Below are positions 1 to 11,000 of a stretch of DNA of 64,000 bases, piece after piece. The notes below the pieces were generated by a model. That model made no database searches and had not been told where the DNA came from. It saw only the letters and a program-made list of their open reading frames with translations. This DNA is from Pleurodeles waltl (lineage: Eukaryota > Chordata > Amphibia > Caudata > Salamandridae), in assembly GCF_031143425.1 (NCBI RefSeq), contig NC_090439.1:637857465-637921464 (forward strand), written 5' to 3'. The translations under genes were made by a program, and so were the position numbers. Numbering within the stretch: position 1 is the first letter of the stretch; the number at the start of each line of letters is the position of its first letter.

Positions 1-524
1 GTCTTCACCGGTTTGAATGACCTTGTACATTACATTAATCTACACTGTTTCAATTCAATTTTAACATTTTAGTCTGTGGACGAGGGAAGATGGTGAGAAA
101 GGATCTAATGTGGTTACATTCATCTTCCAAATCGAAGGAATAAACAGGGTCATGTCCCCTGTGAGTCAGCACACTGAAAAATAGAAACATGCATTTAATA
201 TAAGAGCCAGGCAGCTAAGCTGCAGCTCATGCTAACTTAAGGCCTATGAGGTTTTCAATACAGATTTAATAACGCAAGTGTTAGTATAAACTTATTGAAC
301 ATAACATAACAATTTTGGTCATCATTATTAGTTTGCATATACATTGGTGGCCACTCTTCGTGGTCACAATTCAAGTATATGTCTAAGCAAAATTACTATT
401 ATTATGGTTTCTATGCGGTAGTATCACACCTAAATTCGTAAACATTTCATGTTAATATAGATTATATAAGCTGCGCTCTCTCAGTGGTAACCATGTGCAA
501 ATTTTAAAAATGCATTTGAAATGC
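1..524. other. non-coding, nothing recognised
   Basis: AT-rich sequence without a convincing reading frame, motif or repeat that recurs elsewhere in the window. Confidence 0.5.
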
Positions 525-893
525 ATTTTTAAAATGTACATGTAAAGCACACATGCCCTTTTGGCATGTGTGCACCTTACATGTTGTTAGAAAATGTTTT
601 GGGGTGCAGCAGAGCACCTTGGACTTTGCATTTCCCAAAATTGCAAATTCCAGTTAGGAATTCGCAATTTGGGACATGCAAATATTCGCAAATATGGGCC
701 GACAGGCCCATAGATGCGAATGGGGGCTGGAATCGCAATTTGCGATTCGGTAATAGCATTCGCAATTTTTAAGAAATCGCTATTACCGAATCGCAAATAT
801 TACACATTACATTTTGTGACTCAGAAATAGCGATTTCTGAAAAATCGCTGTTTGCGATTCGCTAAGGGTTTTATTCATACATCTGGCCCCATG
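525..893. repeat. palindromic MITE-like element (GGGCCAGATGTA ends)
   Basis: The segment is built from short inverted repeats: a hairpin around 541-585 (GTAAAGCACACATGCC against GGCATGTGTGCACCTTA) and several arms of TCGCAATTTGCGA and GCGATTTCT type up to 870. It ends in TACATCTGGCCC, the reverse complement of the GGGCCANATGTA terminus also seen at 6,963 and, in variant form, at 14,856 and 44,819. The left end is not clear. Probably a non-autonomous DNA transposon; superfamily not established. Confidence 0.5.
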
Positions 894-1533
894 GAATCTA
901 GGTAGAATAGCATTATTTCAACAGGCTGTGGGAGATAAGACGAAGTTTTGGGAAAATTGTGGGTAAAAAAGAAAATAGTGAAAACAAAAGGTGTTGGGGA
1001 AGTGGGAGGATAATAAGAAACCCACTTTTCTGAAGGATTATGTGTAACATACAAACTTTTTACATATATAGTTTGTTTTGTGTGTTTTGTTATTATGGGG
1101 GGGATGTGTCATACAGGAGTAGGTATAGCTTTAAGGTGTTAGAATGTACTAGGATTCTATATTGTTGTCATGGGAAGCTTGTTCAGAGATCTAGAATGTG
1201 CATCCTGTGAAAGGAGCAGTTGTAAAGTGGTCTCAGAGATGAATGGGACGTTTCCCTTTACTGGACTGAACTTGAAGGAAATAAAGTAAGTATTTCTACG
1301 TGTGAAGACCATCTTTTCTACATCACCCAACACCCCTCTTCCCCCACCACCACCACGACCACCTCTCCGGCTATTTCCCAACCCCCACAACATAATCCTG
1401 ATGGTCTGACCCAGAAACACATTTTGAATGAAAAAGAAAAGGATAAAAATGGCAGCTAACGTCCGGTGAGGGACGTGGGTGTTCACACAGCAGCAGCCAC
1501 TACAGTAAAAACCATTTGCTTATTTCTTTTATC
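894..1533. other. non-coding, nothing recognised
   Basis: No supported gene. A short minus-strand frame at 1,157-1,486 has low-complexity Gly/Arg content and no recognisable domain. Confidence 0.4.
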
Positions 1534-1541
1534 ACTCTTAG

Positions 1542-2432
1542 CAGTGGCGGCCGGCAGCTTTGGCAGGAGGGCGGGCGGGGCACACACACAAACACACACA
1601 CAGACTCATTCTTTCACACCCTGACACGCACGCACGCTCACCCATTAACAACACTCATTCCATTCAAACATGCACGCACGCACCATTCATTTTACAAATT
1701 CACACACATTCATTCTTACACACACGCACGCACGCACTCACATCCAGTAACAACACTCATTCCATTCAAACATGCACGCACGCACCAAACATTCATTTTA
1801 CAAGATCAAACACATTCATTCTTTCACACACACACACGCACGCACATCCATGAACAACACTCATAACACTCAAACATGCACGCGCGCACCAAACATTCAA
1901 AGGAAAACATAACACACATACACACACACACACACTTACCTTCAGCCTCCAGGTCCCAGGAGGGTTGGGACTGCTGCCTTCCTTCATTGGCTGACCTTAG
2001 GTCAGCCAATGAGGGAAGGCAGCAGTCCCAGCCTCGTCACAGAGTGGGATGGGGTCAGTGAGACTGCTGACCCCACCTCACTCTGTGACGAAGTGTCACT
2101 GATTGACACTCGCCCTGGGCGCTTCAGGGCTTAAACCTGAAGCGCCCAGCGAGAGTGTCAATGGGTGACGCTTTCCTCGTCACCCAGGGGAGGGCCTGGA
2201 GGCACCTTTGCTGGGCCGAGGAGATCACGCCCATAAGGGTCGTGATCTCCTCAGCCCAGCAAAGTTCAGCTCAGGCAGCTAGGAGTCTGCGCAAATCGCA
2301 CATGTCTGCTCCTGGCTGCCTGACCTGAACATAAAGAGTGTCTGTCAGGCTGACCTTTGTTCAGCCTGACAGACACTCTTCATGGGGTGGGGGAGGCGTG
2401 GCCCCTCCGCCCTAAAGGACGGGCCGCCACTG
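1542..2432. mobile_element. hAT-like non-autonomous element, 891 bp
   Basis: Terminal inverted repeats CAGTGGCGGCC / GGCCGCCACTG are flanked by a perfect 8-bp duplication ACTCTTAG (1,534-1,541 and 2,433-2,440). CAGTG-type ends with an 8-bp duplication are the signature of the hAT superfamily. The left third is a CA-rich minisatellite; from about 1,950 to 2,400 the element is a run of adjacent long hairpins (for example stems reading TTGGCTGACC/GGTCAGCCAA, GATCACG/CGTGATC and GTGTCTGTCAGGCTGA/TCAGCCTGACAGACAC). No transposase is present. ACTTACCT at about 1,935, between the CA tract and the hairpins, reads AGGTAAGT on the minus strand, a consensus splice donor. Confidence 0.85.
1580..1940. repeat. 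CA-rich minisatellite, about 103-bp period
   Basis: ACACTCAT followed by CCATTCAAACATGCACGC recurs near 1,651, 1,753 and (diverged) 1,857, giving a unit of about 103 bp. Units are filled with CACACA and CGCACGCACG tracts. It sits wholly inside the hAT-like element. Confidence 0.7.
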
Positions 2433-2440
2433 ACTCTTAG

Positions 2441-3600
2441 TGATTTCACTGATTATTTTTGTGGTTCTTTGTTCAGGCCTAATTAGTTGGTAATGCTGTT
2501 GACAGCTTTATTTACAGCAAACAAAGGACCATAGGCCAGCACATGCACTTTGCAGAAACTCCCGACTGCATCTACAGTAGAACTAGTGCAGGCATGTACC
2601 TAAAGATAACAAGGCTTTGCCATAACAGCATTTCTGTGATGGTTACCCAGCAGGATGAAGAGAATTCACTAAGCAATTGCTAACATTTTTGTAATTAAAA
2701 AAATCACAGGATTAAACACATAAGGGGTCATTTACATTTTTGAAGACAGGAAAACCATCCTCTCCTGTATCAGAGGCCTTACCTCCCACCCCAAGATGTC
2801 ATGGCCGCCGAAATCACATGTTTTTTGTTTTTCAGAAACAAAACCGAAAGCTAAGGGTGTGTTTCACAAAAACTAAAAAGAAATGTCCGTGACGCATACA
2901 TTGTTTTCTCTTAATGCGTCTTGTGCATACTTATTTTGTTCCGGTCTGGGAAGCCGTGCCTTTCACTGAAGGCCCATGTAGAGCTACCATATGATGCTGA
3001 AAAACAGATAGCCCTGTGGCAGAGGCAGCTGAGGCCCTGACATTGGAAACCTAGTGGTTCACTTTCTTTAAATAGGGCAGGAGATTTGTAAGAGTAGTGG
3101 ATGTGGCCTTCCACCAGCTAACAGCAGATGCCCAGCTTTGAGTCTGAGTCAATGTTCCATCCTGATACAACACAATAGCGCGTGGAGAGCCCATGCCAGT
3201 CTCTTAGAGAATTTAATCGGGTGAAGCATAATTCAGCATGGCACCAGCAGAACCCTAAACGCGTATTGACTGGATAGAAACTTTCAGTGGGGATACCTGA
3301 TGCAATAAGCAAGCTCCAGTTCAAGGAAACAAGACCATTTTGGCTATTTCATCGGCATAAAAAGGTAAGTCCAAATCATTCTAAATAATGTGTGTCAGAA
3401 ATAGAGACAATGGAAGAAAATGTTATGTGCATTTTGGTTACCGCTTGATGTCAGCATGCAAAATTGTGTTTGTTCTGCATATGATTTTGTTTCACTGACA
3501 TTGGAACTTTGTAGGGTTAACTATTCTTTGAGAAAAAGCGTCACAAAAGGAGAAAACAGAAAGCTGCAAGAGTGAGCAGCAGGGAGTGGCTGTTAACGGA
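2441..3600. other. non-coding, nothing recognised
   Basis: No reading frame with a recognisable domain on either strand and no clear match to other repeats of the window. Confidence 0.4.
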
Positions 3601-3731
3601 ATAAAGGAGCCCCAGATCGCTTCAGGTCTAAGCTGCCTCCGTATTACGTGTTCACACATTGAATTGCAGCAGCTGCGTGTTTCAGAGGAGAGTTTTGGAG
3701 ACCCACGTTTTTATTTACAAATTAAGCACTG
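3601..3731. repeat. probable end of a CAGTGCTTAATTTG element
   Basis: CAAATTAAGCACTG ends at 3,731, the reverse complement of the CAGTGCTTAATTTG terminus also found at the right end of the element at 47,558-47,885. The other end cannot be placed. Confidence 0.35.
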
Positions 3732-3880
3732 CTCAGCATCAACAGCTTGGAGCAAAGTGGTGGTCTGCAGCAAAATATTTACTTCTAGAATGCTGTCAGC
3801 CACCTCTGCAGTATGGAGTTTCCGGAACATCCCACATTTTGTGCACCCTTGGATCACATGAAAAAAAAAATGTACAGGGG
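3732..3880 (+). pseudogene. DIRS-type RNase H fragment
   Basis: The translation includes a KWW...ECCQPPLQYGV stretch that resembles the DIRS RNase H region at about 47,990-48,070, whose nucleotide sequence GCAGCC(T/A)CCTCTGCA is nearly shared. No other part of a DIRS element is visible around it, and an A-rich run follows at about 3,860. A short, decayed fragment; the assignment rests on similarity to the longer copy in this window. Confidence 0.45.
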
Positions 3881-4428
3881 AGTGTAGAGGATTCTCTAGA
3901 GAGAAGAGATAGATGAAGCAGACCACGATCAGATGTTAACCAGAGTGCAGATGAGATGAGACCAGAGCAGAGTGATATCAGTGTTCCTGTAGCAGTGTGG
4001 GTTTAGCTGTGGTTAGGCCCAAATCTTCTGAAGACATAACTGATGGTGTCCCCTAGCTGAAGTAAACTGCTTGTTGCTACCCTAACTATTGGTAATGTAT
4101 GCCATTGTAATGTTATATGTGTCTCTTTTGCTTTCCAGGTACCAGCTGCAATTTATGATCTGAATGCTGCATATTATTTATTTTTTTATTAACCGGAGTT
4201 AAAGAGTTTTTCTAAATTGGTGTTACTAAATTCTTTTCACATGAAGCCCAAAATGTTGATGCAAATTCGTGGTTAGTGAGGCAATTAATGTGAAATGCTC
4301 ATGACTTATTTTGACATCTTTTAAATGCTGTACTAATGTATACTTTGCCATTATTACCACTTTTGGTATTATTCATAAGTGTGATTCTTTTGGAGATTAT
4401 TTGTTTGGTTGTCTTAATCAAATTGAGA

Positions 4429-4436
4429 CATATAAG
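4429..4436 (+). promoter_or_regulatory. TATA-like box of the 5' LTR
   Basis: CATATAAG here; the 3' LTR has the better TATATAAG at 15,985-15,992. It lies about 117 nt before the AATAAA, a normal spacing for a retroviral U3/R. Confidence 0.5.
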
Positions 4437-4546
4437 ACCTTCAAATCAACCGTTATTAATCCTGTATGTTTATCATTTGTGTTTGAGAGTTATTTTTGTG
4501 ATGTTAGCATTGTTAATCTAGGGAAATACATTTAATAATTTTTCTT

Positions 4547-4552
4547 AATAAA
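4547..4552 (+). terminator. AATAAA polyadenylation signal of the LTR
   Basis: CTTAATAAACTGG is conserved between both LTRs (16,104-16,109 in the 3' LTR), downstream of the TATA-like box, as expected for the R region. Confidence 0.55.
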
Positions 4553-4723
4553 CTGGTGTGGTTATTGAGTGAGTTTTAATATCATGGATTGTGTTGATTA
4601 TTGTGGATGCTCACATTACTCATTGATGACATCCCCTCAAACTTATGTTGCTTCAATCCATCGTCCTCTAGTGCAGAATCCACTATTCAATGTAAATAAT
4701 AGCTGGGATTCCGTGGCGCTGCA

Positions 4724-5869
4724 GAATTTTTTGGTAGCAGATTACAGTTACGTCATTGTTTTGAGAATGTCATAATGAGGTCTTGAGGTTCTTTTGGGTG
4801 AAAAATAAATTGTTGGGTTCGTTGAGTTTTTCTTTTCTAAAATGTTATACGGATTTTGGAAGATGAGTTACTAGTTGGCTTAAGTGACTTTCCCCAGTTC
4901 TTGGAGACCCCCTAGTTTAAAGGGTATGTTCTTAGAAGTGTTTGATTGAATTGAGTGAAGTGATTTTGTGCTTGCACAGCTCTAGCTAATTTGCAGATGA
5001 TTGTGGTGAATATGAGTTTAGAGGAGTAGAGATATTCAAAGTAGCTTTTTAGATGAAGTAGGCATACTCTTACAGGTATGAGAGTAGGGAAGCAGTGTTC
5101 TTCATTTGAGTGTGGCGCTTGATGCAGGAAAAATTACCCACGTGGTTGTTGATGACAGACCTAAGGAGAGGGTCTGGGACTCCAGAGTATATTGACAAGT
5201 GCAGAGAGACACCTGGTATATGTTGTAATTCGTTCATTTAATAGACCGATCCATTGTGATTGGTAAGTCAAGTTTGTAGGAGATTGGTGTGACTGAAATT
5301 ATACCGAAGACTTGGTGAGTAAAAAGTGCACAAGACAATAGTCCAAGGAACAGTGGAGAAGTGAAGTTCGTGGGTCGAATTTTACTCATGATTGTGGGAA
5401 CTGTGAAAAAGAGTAGGCGAAAGCTGAAGGTTACTTTGGAAGGTTCTGAAGCGATTGTATTACCTTACCTCTAGTAAATGAATGAACTTGTTTTCTTATT
5501 TTTTTGTCTAAGTTAGCTCGCGAATTAATATTGTGTTGATTTTGTGTGTGGGTTGTGAAAGAAATTGGTACGATAAGCTTTGTCAGCTTCTCAGCGAGTG
5601 TGCTGAGGAGGGGTGAATGGGGTAGTGTTACGTAGTTGGTGCCGCGCTGGGATTGGAGATTGGTGAAAGGAGTTGTGCACAGATTCGTCAATCAGTCCGA
5701 CAATAGAGTAGTGCGGCTGGAAGGTGAGGGGGTTGAAGAGAATTGTTGATTCGTAGTCACTTTTCATGATTGGTTATTCTTTCTTTACTTTTGTTTACTG
5801 TTTGTACCTGTTTAGTTTAATTGAGTTTGTTAATAATTTTGTCGTGTACATCAGGTTTGAACAAATCAG
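4724..5869 (+). other. retroviral leader, possible primer binding site at 4,732
   Basis: After the LTR end comes TGGTAGCAGATTACAG (from 4,732); a primer binding site should start with TGG, the complement of the tRNA 3' CCA. I cannot name the tRNA, and the 8-nt gap from the LTR edge is longer than usual. The rest of the leader has no long reading frame. Confidence 0.4.
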
Positions 5870-6391
5870 TTGAAAATGACGTTTTTCAAAGCTTTGAGAA
5901 GCACGCTGAGGGGTGATGAGTATATTCCAGCACTCAAAGGAGAGGTTTGTCTGCCAGAAAATACTCTGGCATATATTGTGTTTGAGGAGAGGGGTGCAGG
6001 AGCATGTCTTTGGTTGAAACATTGGGTCAAAATTACAAAGAAAGAAGGTTGTCTGGCTTTTCCAGAACATGGTACATTTAATTTGAGAATTTTGGATAAT
6101 TTGAAGTCAAAGATGTACAGTTTAAAACCTTCACCAAGGCCAGCACAATACGAAGCTTTAGCGATATGGGAGCTGGTACCAAAACAGCAACAGGCATTAA
6201 AATCTGAAAAGATAATGAAGAAAGTAGAAAAAATGCTAGTGGAAGCTATATGGGAGGAAGAGCAGAAAAGGTGGAAGGCAGAGACAAAGGAACAAAGGAG
6301 GATGAGACTGAAACAAAAGATGGAAAGAAAGAGAAAAAAGGGTTTAACAGAGATTAAAGAACAAAATTTGAAAGACTCAAAACAATGTTAA
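5870..6391 (+). pseudogene. gag: retroviral gag, matrix-like N-terminus
   Basis: A 173-codon frame starting MTFFKALRS. The first 115 residues contain paired Trp/Leu helices of matrix type (LWLKHWVKI, around residues 46-54); the last 55 residues are a highly charged Lys/Arg/Glu coiled-coil-like stretch. It is the first open frame after the leader, which is where Gag must start. It stops seven codons into the overlap with the next frame, which suggests one frame change inside gag. Matrix identity is by position and composition rather than by a diagnostic motif. Confidence 0.65.
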
Positions 6392-6897
6392 ATGACGATG
6401 ATGAGATTGGGGATGATGAGATAATTTCTCAGATTTTAGAGACCTATCCTCCACCAAATGCAGATCAGAGGAGGGATAATAGATCAAATGGGAGTGGAAT
6501 TAGGAATACAATTCATACTGCACCATTGACTTCAGAATCATCAAGGATTAATCTGGACAATGAGAGGGTTCAGATGCAGAGTAGTTTCAATGACTCATTG
6601 AGCAACAGACAACAGTTTGAAATGAACATTCCTGAAATACAGCCAGAGGCTCAGATTGTGAGGACAACTACTAATTTAGTGTTGTCACAAGGTCAGCAAG
6701 GGATGAATTTAAGAGAGCCTGTTCAAATACAGATTCCACAGATGCAGAGCATGGGTGCAGGACAGATGCAGAAGGTTGGATCGTTGACTAATCCAGATGC
6801 AATTACAGTACCTATTACAATGGGTCCGGTAACTCCATTATATGCTTGTATGGATAATGGTGGAGTGATTTCATTAATAAATGTGCAGAATAGATAG
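6385..6897 (+). pseudogene. gag: retroviral gag, linker between matrix and capsid
   Basis: Open frame of 170 codons, acidic at the start and then rich in Asn, Gln, Ser and Met, with a proline run (TYPPPN) near residue 24. Low-complexity linkers of this kind separate matrix and capsid in many retroviruses. It ends just before a transposon insertion at 6,963. No enzyme motif. Confidence 0.6.
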
Positions 6898-6962
6898 GGA
6901 CCAAGTGTGAATTAGACTAATTATTTAATAGATTTGTCTCCTGTTGAAAATTCCGGAACTAA

Positions 6963-7240
6963 GGGCCACATGTAAAAACATTCTGAATTACGACCCGCAA
7001 ATTGTGAGTCAGAGGGACTCGCAATTTGCGAGTCGCAATTCAGAATGTTGGATGGTGTCCCTGACACCATCTACGATTCTCAAGGTGGTCGCAAAGGCCC
7101 ACCTCATGAATATTCATGAGGAGGGTTGCAATTTGCGACCCCCTTGCAAATGGCGGCCCTCACAGGGATGGTGGCCTGCTGCGGACAGCAGACCATCAAG
7201 TCTGTGACTGCTGTTTTGATAAAGCAGTTTTTTTTTTGTA
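6963..7240. mobile_element. palindromic MITE-like insertion inside gag
   Basis: Starts GGGCCACATGTA after TAA, and is made of inverted repeats: ACATTCTGAATT...AATTCAGAATGT, ACTCGCAATTTGCGAGT, GATGGTGTC/GACACCATC, TCATGAATATTCATGA. The right boundary is not sharp; gag-like sequence resumes before 7,290. The left terminus matches the family ending at 893. Confidence 0.6.
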
Positions 7241-7951
7241 ATGCAGCCTGTTTTCCTTAAACGAAAAACACAGGCAGGAGAATCAGTAAAAATGCTGCCA
7301 ATGAGACAAACACCAGGAGGGAATTTTATACATGTACCTTGGAATAGGAGTGATATTATAAGTTTTACAAACAATTACCCAAGACTGAGAAAGAAACCGA
7401 TAGAGTGGTACCAGCAGACAGATAGGTTTGTGAAAATTTCAAAGTGTCTGTGGGAAGATTTGAATACACTTTTTGATATTGTGGTTCCAGCAGATTTGTG
7501 GATTGAATGCAAGAGGAGTGTTGATTGGCCAACGAGTGAACCGCAAGGAGATTTAAAAACAGGTGCTCCATCTCCCGAAGTAATGAAACATTACTATAAG
7601 GTCATTGAGTTTCTGAAAATGAGAATTTGCCAAAAAATGTTGATTGGCAATGCATAGATAGAACATCACAGGAAGGAAAGGAATCAGTTCATGCATAGTA
7701 TGAATGATTGTTGAAGGCGTTCAAACAATTCAGTGGTTGTAGCAACAATTGAGAAAGAGAGCATGAATCATTTGGTGTTCAGATTTGTTGAAGGGTTGAA
7801 ACCAGAAGTGAGTCAAATGATTAAGAATCACTTAATTTGCTGGCAAGCAAAGCCGATTGACGAGGTGTTGCAGTATGCTAAATACTGTAGTGACGAAATT
7901 GAGTTGAAGCAGAAAAGACTGAAAGAGAAAGCCATTGGTGATGCAGATTAA
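7241..7951 (+). pseudogene. gag: retroviral gag, capsid
   Basis: Two open pieces (7,241-7,657 and 7,733-7,951) with a frame break between about 7,657 and 7,733. The first holds the proline/tryptophan-rich capsid N-terminus (VPWNRSDI, NNYPRLRKKP, WYQQTDRF); the second the C-terminal helices (FRFVEGLKPEVSQMIKNHL, residues 15-33). Both are typical of gammaretrovirus-like Gag. Function in a live relative: assembly of the viral core. Confidence 0.8.
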
Positions 7952-8393
7952 GGCTGCACAGACAGGATTGCAGGGAAATTTTCAACAACTGTCACAGGTA
8001 AATGGTTTGTTTACGAGTCAAGGTAGAGGCAGAGGTCGAAGTGGAATGATGATTCCGGTAGTCAATAGAAATGTGGATTTGAGTTCAGTGGTGATGGAAA
8101 ATGAGCAGCAAAGGCAAAAGGCAAAAGGTGTTCCTCAGGGAGGAATGGTGCAACAGACTAATGGTGTAAATTCATATCAGAGCATGAGAAGACTTAGAAT
8201 GGGAGGTCAAAATCAAAATTTCCAGAACAATGTGAATAATATGCAAGGTTTCCAGCCTTTACAGCCAATGCAACAGATGCAGAATGCACAACCTCAGGTA
8301 CAACAGGTACAAATGCAACAAATGCAGCCACAGGTACAGATGGTGCCTGTACAGCAAATGCACATGCAGAGACAGGTTCAAGTAAATACATAG
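7935..8393 (+). pseudogene. gag: retroviral gag, nucleocapsid-like Gln/Met-rich tail
   Basis: 152 codons overlapping the capsid frame by 17 nt. A short basic box (GRGRGRSG, about residue 31) is followed by a long Gln/Met/Val repeat region (QMQ, QVQ) in the last 60 residues. No C-X2-C-X4-H-X4-C zinc knuckle can be seen in this frame, unlike most orthoretroviral nucleocapsids. It may be lost by a deletion or replaced by the Gly/Arg box. Confidence 0.6.
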
Positions 8394-8397
8394 CCCG

Positions 8398-9059
8398 ATG
8401 GAGCAGCAGCAAGTAATGCTTTCGCAAGTGGTCACAAATCAGAGTAAGAAGAAAAGTGTAAAAACAGCTGAACAGTTTACATTACACAGTGAGAATGAAA
8501 TAAAAGCGGAATGGCCATTGGATAGTTCAGATGAGGAGGAATATATGATGGCCGTATCATTAGAAGTGGATCAGAGGGGTCCTTATGTGAAAGGTGAAGG
8601 ACATGGTCATGAGGTTATTTTCTGGTTGACACAGGAGCCACACGCTCGACAGTGAGAACTATAGAAGTTCCAGACATACCAGTTTCAGAAAGGACAGTGC
8701 AGATAGTAGGAGTTGCAAATAAACATTTGGTCAACACTCTTACAGAACCGGTTCCTGTGAAAGTTGGTAATTTTAGAGATTACTATAGCTTTGTTGTTTG
8801 CCATTCCAGTCCAGTGTCATTGTTGGGAAGAGACTTACTGTGCAAAATAAATTGTTCGATCTTGTGTTCAGTGAAAGGAATTAAAATTGAGACGAACAGT
8901 GATGAAGAAAGAGATTTGTCAGCTGATGGTGAGAGAAAGACAAACTTTTGGGAATTTATTTTGTTGGATTTTGATGATCACGAGCAGGTAAATGAGGATT
9001 ACAATTCAGTTTTTGAAAAGAAAGATCTAACAATCGATTTGCAGGAAAAAGTTAAATGA
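8398..9059 (+). pseudogene. pro: retroviral protease
   Basis: The active-site motif LVDTGAT is encoded at about 8,622-8,642, in frame with the 8,652-9,059 reading frame; the flap-side and C-terminal LLGRDLL motif follows near residue 58 of that frame. The preceding frame (8,398-8,655) is offset by one base, so a frame change lies just before the active site. The enzyme is an aspartic protease that cleaves Gag-Pol. Confidence 0.8.
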
Positions 9060-9092
9060 AAAGTTTGGGACTTCTCAGGTAAAGACATTGGT

Positions 9093-10310
9093 TTGATTAA
9101 AGGAGTTGAAGGGGTTCATGTGGCAGTGAAAGCGAATGTAGTGTTTCCAAAGACTGCACAATACCCAATGACAAATGAGGTAATTGACGGGATAAGACCT
9201 TTGATAGAACAATTTCTGGAACAGGGATTTTTGAAAGAAGTGATGAGCAGTCCATGTAATTCACCAATAATGGGTTTGAAAAAGTCGAATGGAAAAATGT
9301 GTCTTGTTCAGGAGTTAAGGAAAATAAATGACATTGTGGTGAAGTGTAGTCAAGTTGTGCCAAATCCAGCAGTGATAATGGTTCAGATTCCATGGGATGC
9401 AGAATGGTTCACAGTAACTGATTTGTGTCAAGCTTTCTTTTCAGTACCTCTAAATGAGGATAGCAGATATCTCTTTTGTTTCAAGTTCCTGACCAGAGTT
9501 ACTGCTGGTGTAGAATTCCTCAAGGGTTTTCAGAATGACCATCAATTTTCAATCAGATTTTGAAGAAGAATCTGGAGTCATTGGTAATGCCTCACCAATC
9601 GACATTAGTACAGTACATTGACGATTTGTTGATTGCATCAAAGACAAAGGAAGGTTGTAGGGAGGATACGATTGCATTGTTGAACTTTCTGGGAGACATA
9701 AAGCATCTCCTGCTAAACTGCAGTACTGTCAGCAAGAGGTGAAATATTTGGGACATTCGATTGAGAAAAGGTCAAGGAGATTTTCAAGAGAAAGAGTAGC
9801 GGCAATAATGAAAATAAAAATACAGAGTTCACAGAAAAAGTTGAGGATGTTTCTAGGAATGGTAGGATTCCAAATTTTCCAGCTATTTCAAAACCACTGC
9901 AGAGACTGACACATAAGGATGTTTCAGATCCCATAAAGATGGATGAGGAATGCATGAGAGCTTTAACTGACCTGAGAGAGAGTTTGTGTCAAGCAGCAGC
10001 CTTAGGTATGCCTGATTACACAAAACACTTTCTTGTTGTTTTGTCATGAGAGAGATGGATGTTCTTTGTCTATCTTGACACTAACACATGGTGGAGTCAA
10101 TCGCCCAGTAGCGTATTTTTCAGCTACTTTGGATAATGTTGCAGCAGCTTTACCCGGATGCTTACGAGAAGTTGCAGCAGTTGAGCAGAGTATAACTCAG
10201 AGTGAAAACATTGTGATGGGTTATCCTCTGACAGTGATGGTACCTCATTCAATAGAAATTCTATTGACTAGGTCAAGACACAATACCTGACAAGTGCAAG
10301 ATTGACACAG
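9093..10310 (+). pseudogene. pol: retroviral reverse transcriptase
   Basis: Fingers and palm in 9,093-9,563 (QYPMTNEVIDGIRPLIEQFL, then NSPIMGLKKSNGK and the FTVTDLCQAFF motif A with its Asp). The catalytic YIDD lies at about 9,616-9,627 in the next frame. Thumb and connection follow in pieces (EVKYLGHSI at about 9,740; RPVAYFSATLD at about 10,100-10,140). At least three frame changes are visible. Motif C is intact, but the gene cannot be read through. Confidence 0.85.
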
Positions 10311-10431
10311 TATGAGACAGTGATTCTTGGAGCACCAAATGTAACCATCAAAGGATGCACAGTGCTTAACCTGGCAACATTGTTACCAAATGAAGGGTAA
10401 GATCTTATAGAATAGACGATGTGGAACATGA

Positions 10432-11000
10432 TTGTTTGGAGGTGACAGAACTATGTACCAACCAAGAGATGACATTAAAGACACTTGTTTGGAAGACAAG
10501 GATCAAATTCTCTTTGTCAATGGTTCTTGCTTAAGGTACGACAGGGGTGCCTTAAGAGCAGGATATGCAGTGTGTATAGTCACTGGCATACTAGAAGCTT
10601 CATGGCTTAAAGGAGTAATTTCTGCACAAGTTGCAGAATTTGTGGCTCTTACTAGAGCATGCCTACTATCAGACCAGATGAAAGTAACGTTTAACACTGA
10701 TAGTCAGTATGGATTTGGTATTGTACACGATTTTGGGCAAATCTGGTCACAAAGAGGGTTCCTGACATCTTCAGGTTCACCAGTGAGAAATGGAGAAAGA
10801 ATAGATGATTTGTTATGAGCTGTACAAAAGCCTGAGAAAATTGCTGTGGTCAAATACAGTGAACATCAGAGAGGACAAGATTATGTAACATTAGAAAATG
10901 CTTATGCAGACCAGGTTGCAAAATGTTGTGCTCTGAATGGTATTTCATTCAAGGGAAATTGGGAATTGATGTCTGGAAATTTTGAGATATATGCAAACTT
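10432..11000 (+). pseudogene. pol: retroviral RNase H domain
   Basis: The residues expected to coordinate metal are recognisable: LFVNGSC (first Asp replaced by Asn), AQVAEFVALTRAC (Glu), FNTDSQYGFG (Asp) and ENAYADQVAK (last Asp). A stop at 10,816-10,818 splits the domain. The Asp-to-Asn change would disable it independently of the frame. Confidence 0.8.

Larger units (their letters stand above)
3890..4723 (+). repeat. 5' LTR (left edge probably truncated)
   Basis: Matches the 3' LTR from AGGATTCTCTAGAGAG to GTGGCGCTGCA with scattered substitutions and one 13-nt indel near 4,595-4,607. Contains a TATA-like box and an AATAAA. Upstream of 3,890 the two copies share nothing, and no purine tract precedes the 3' copy at the same point, so the true LTR start probably lies further left and was lost here. 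Confidence 0.9.

Noticed and set aside
1516..1866. His/Thr-rich frame
   Set aside because: Translation of a CACACA/CACGCA minisatellite.
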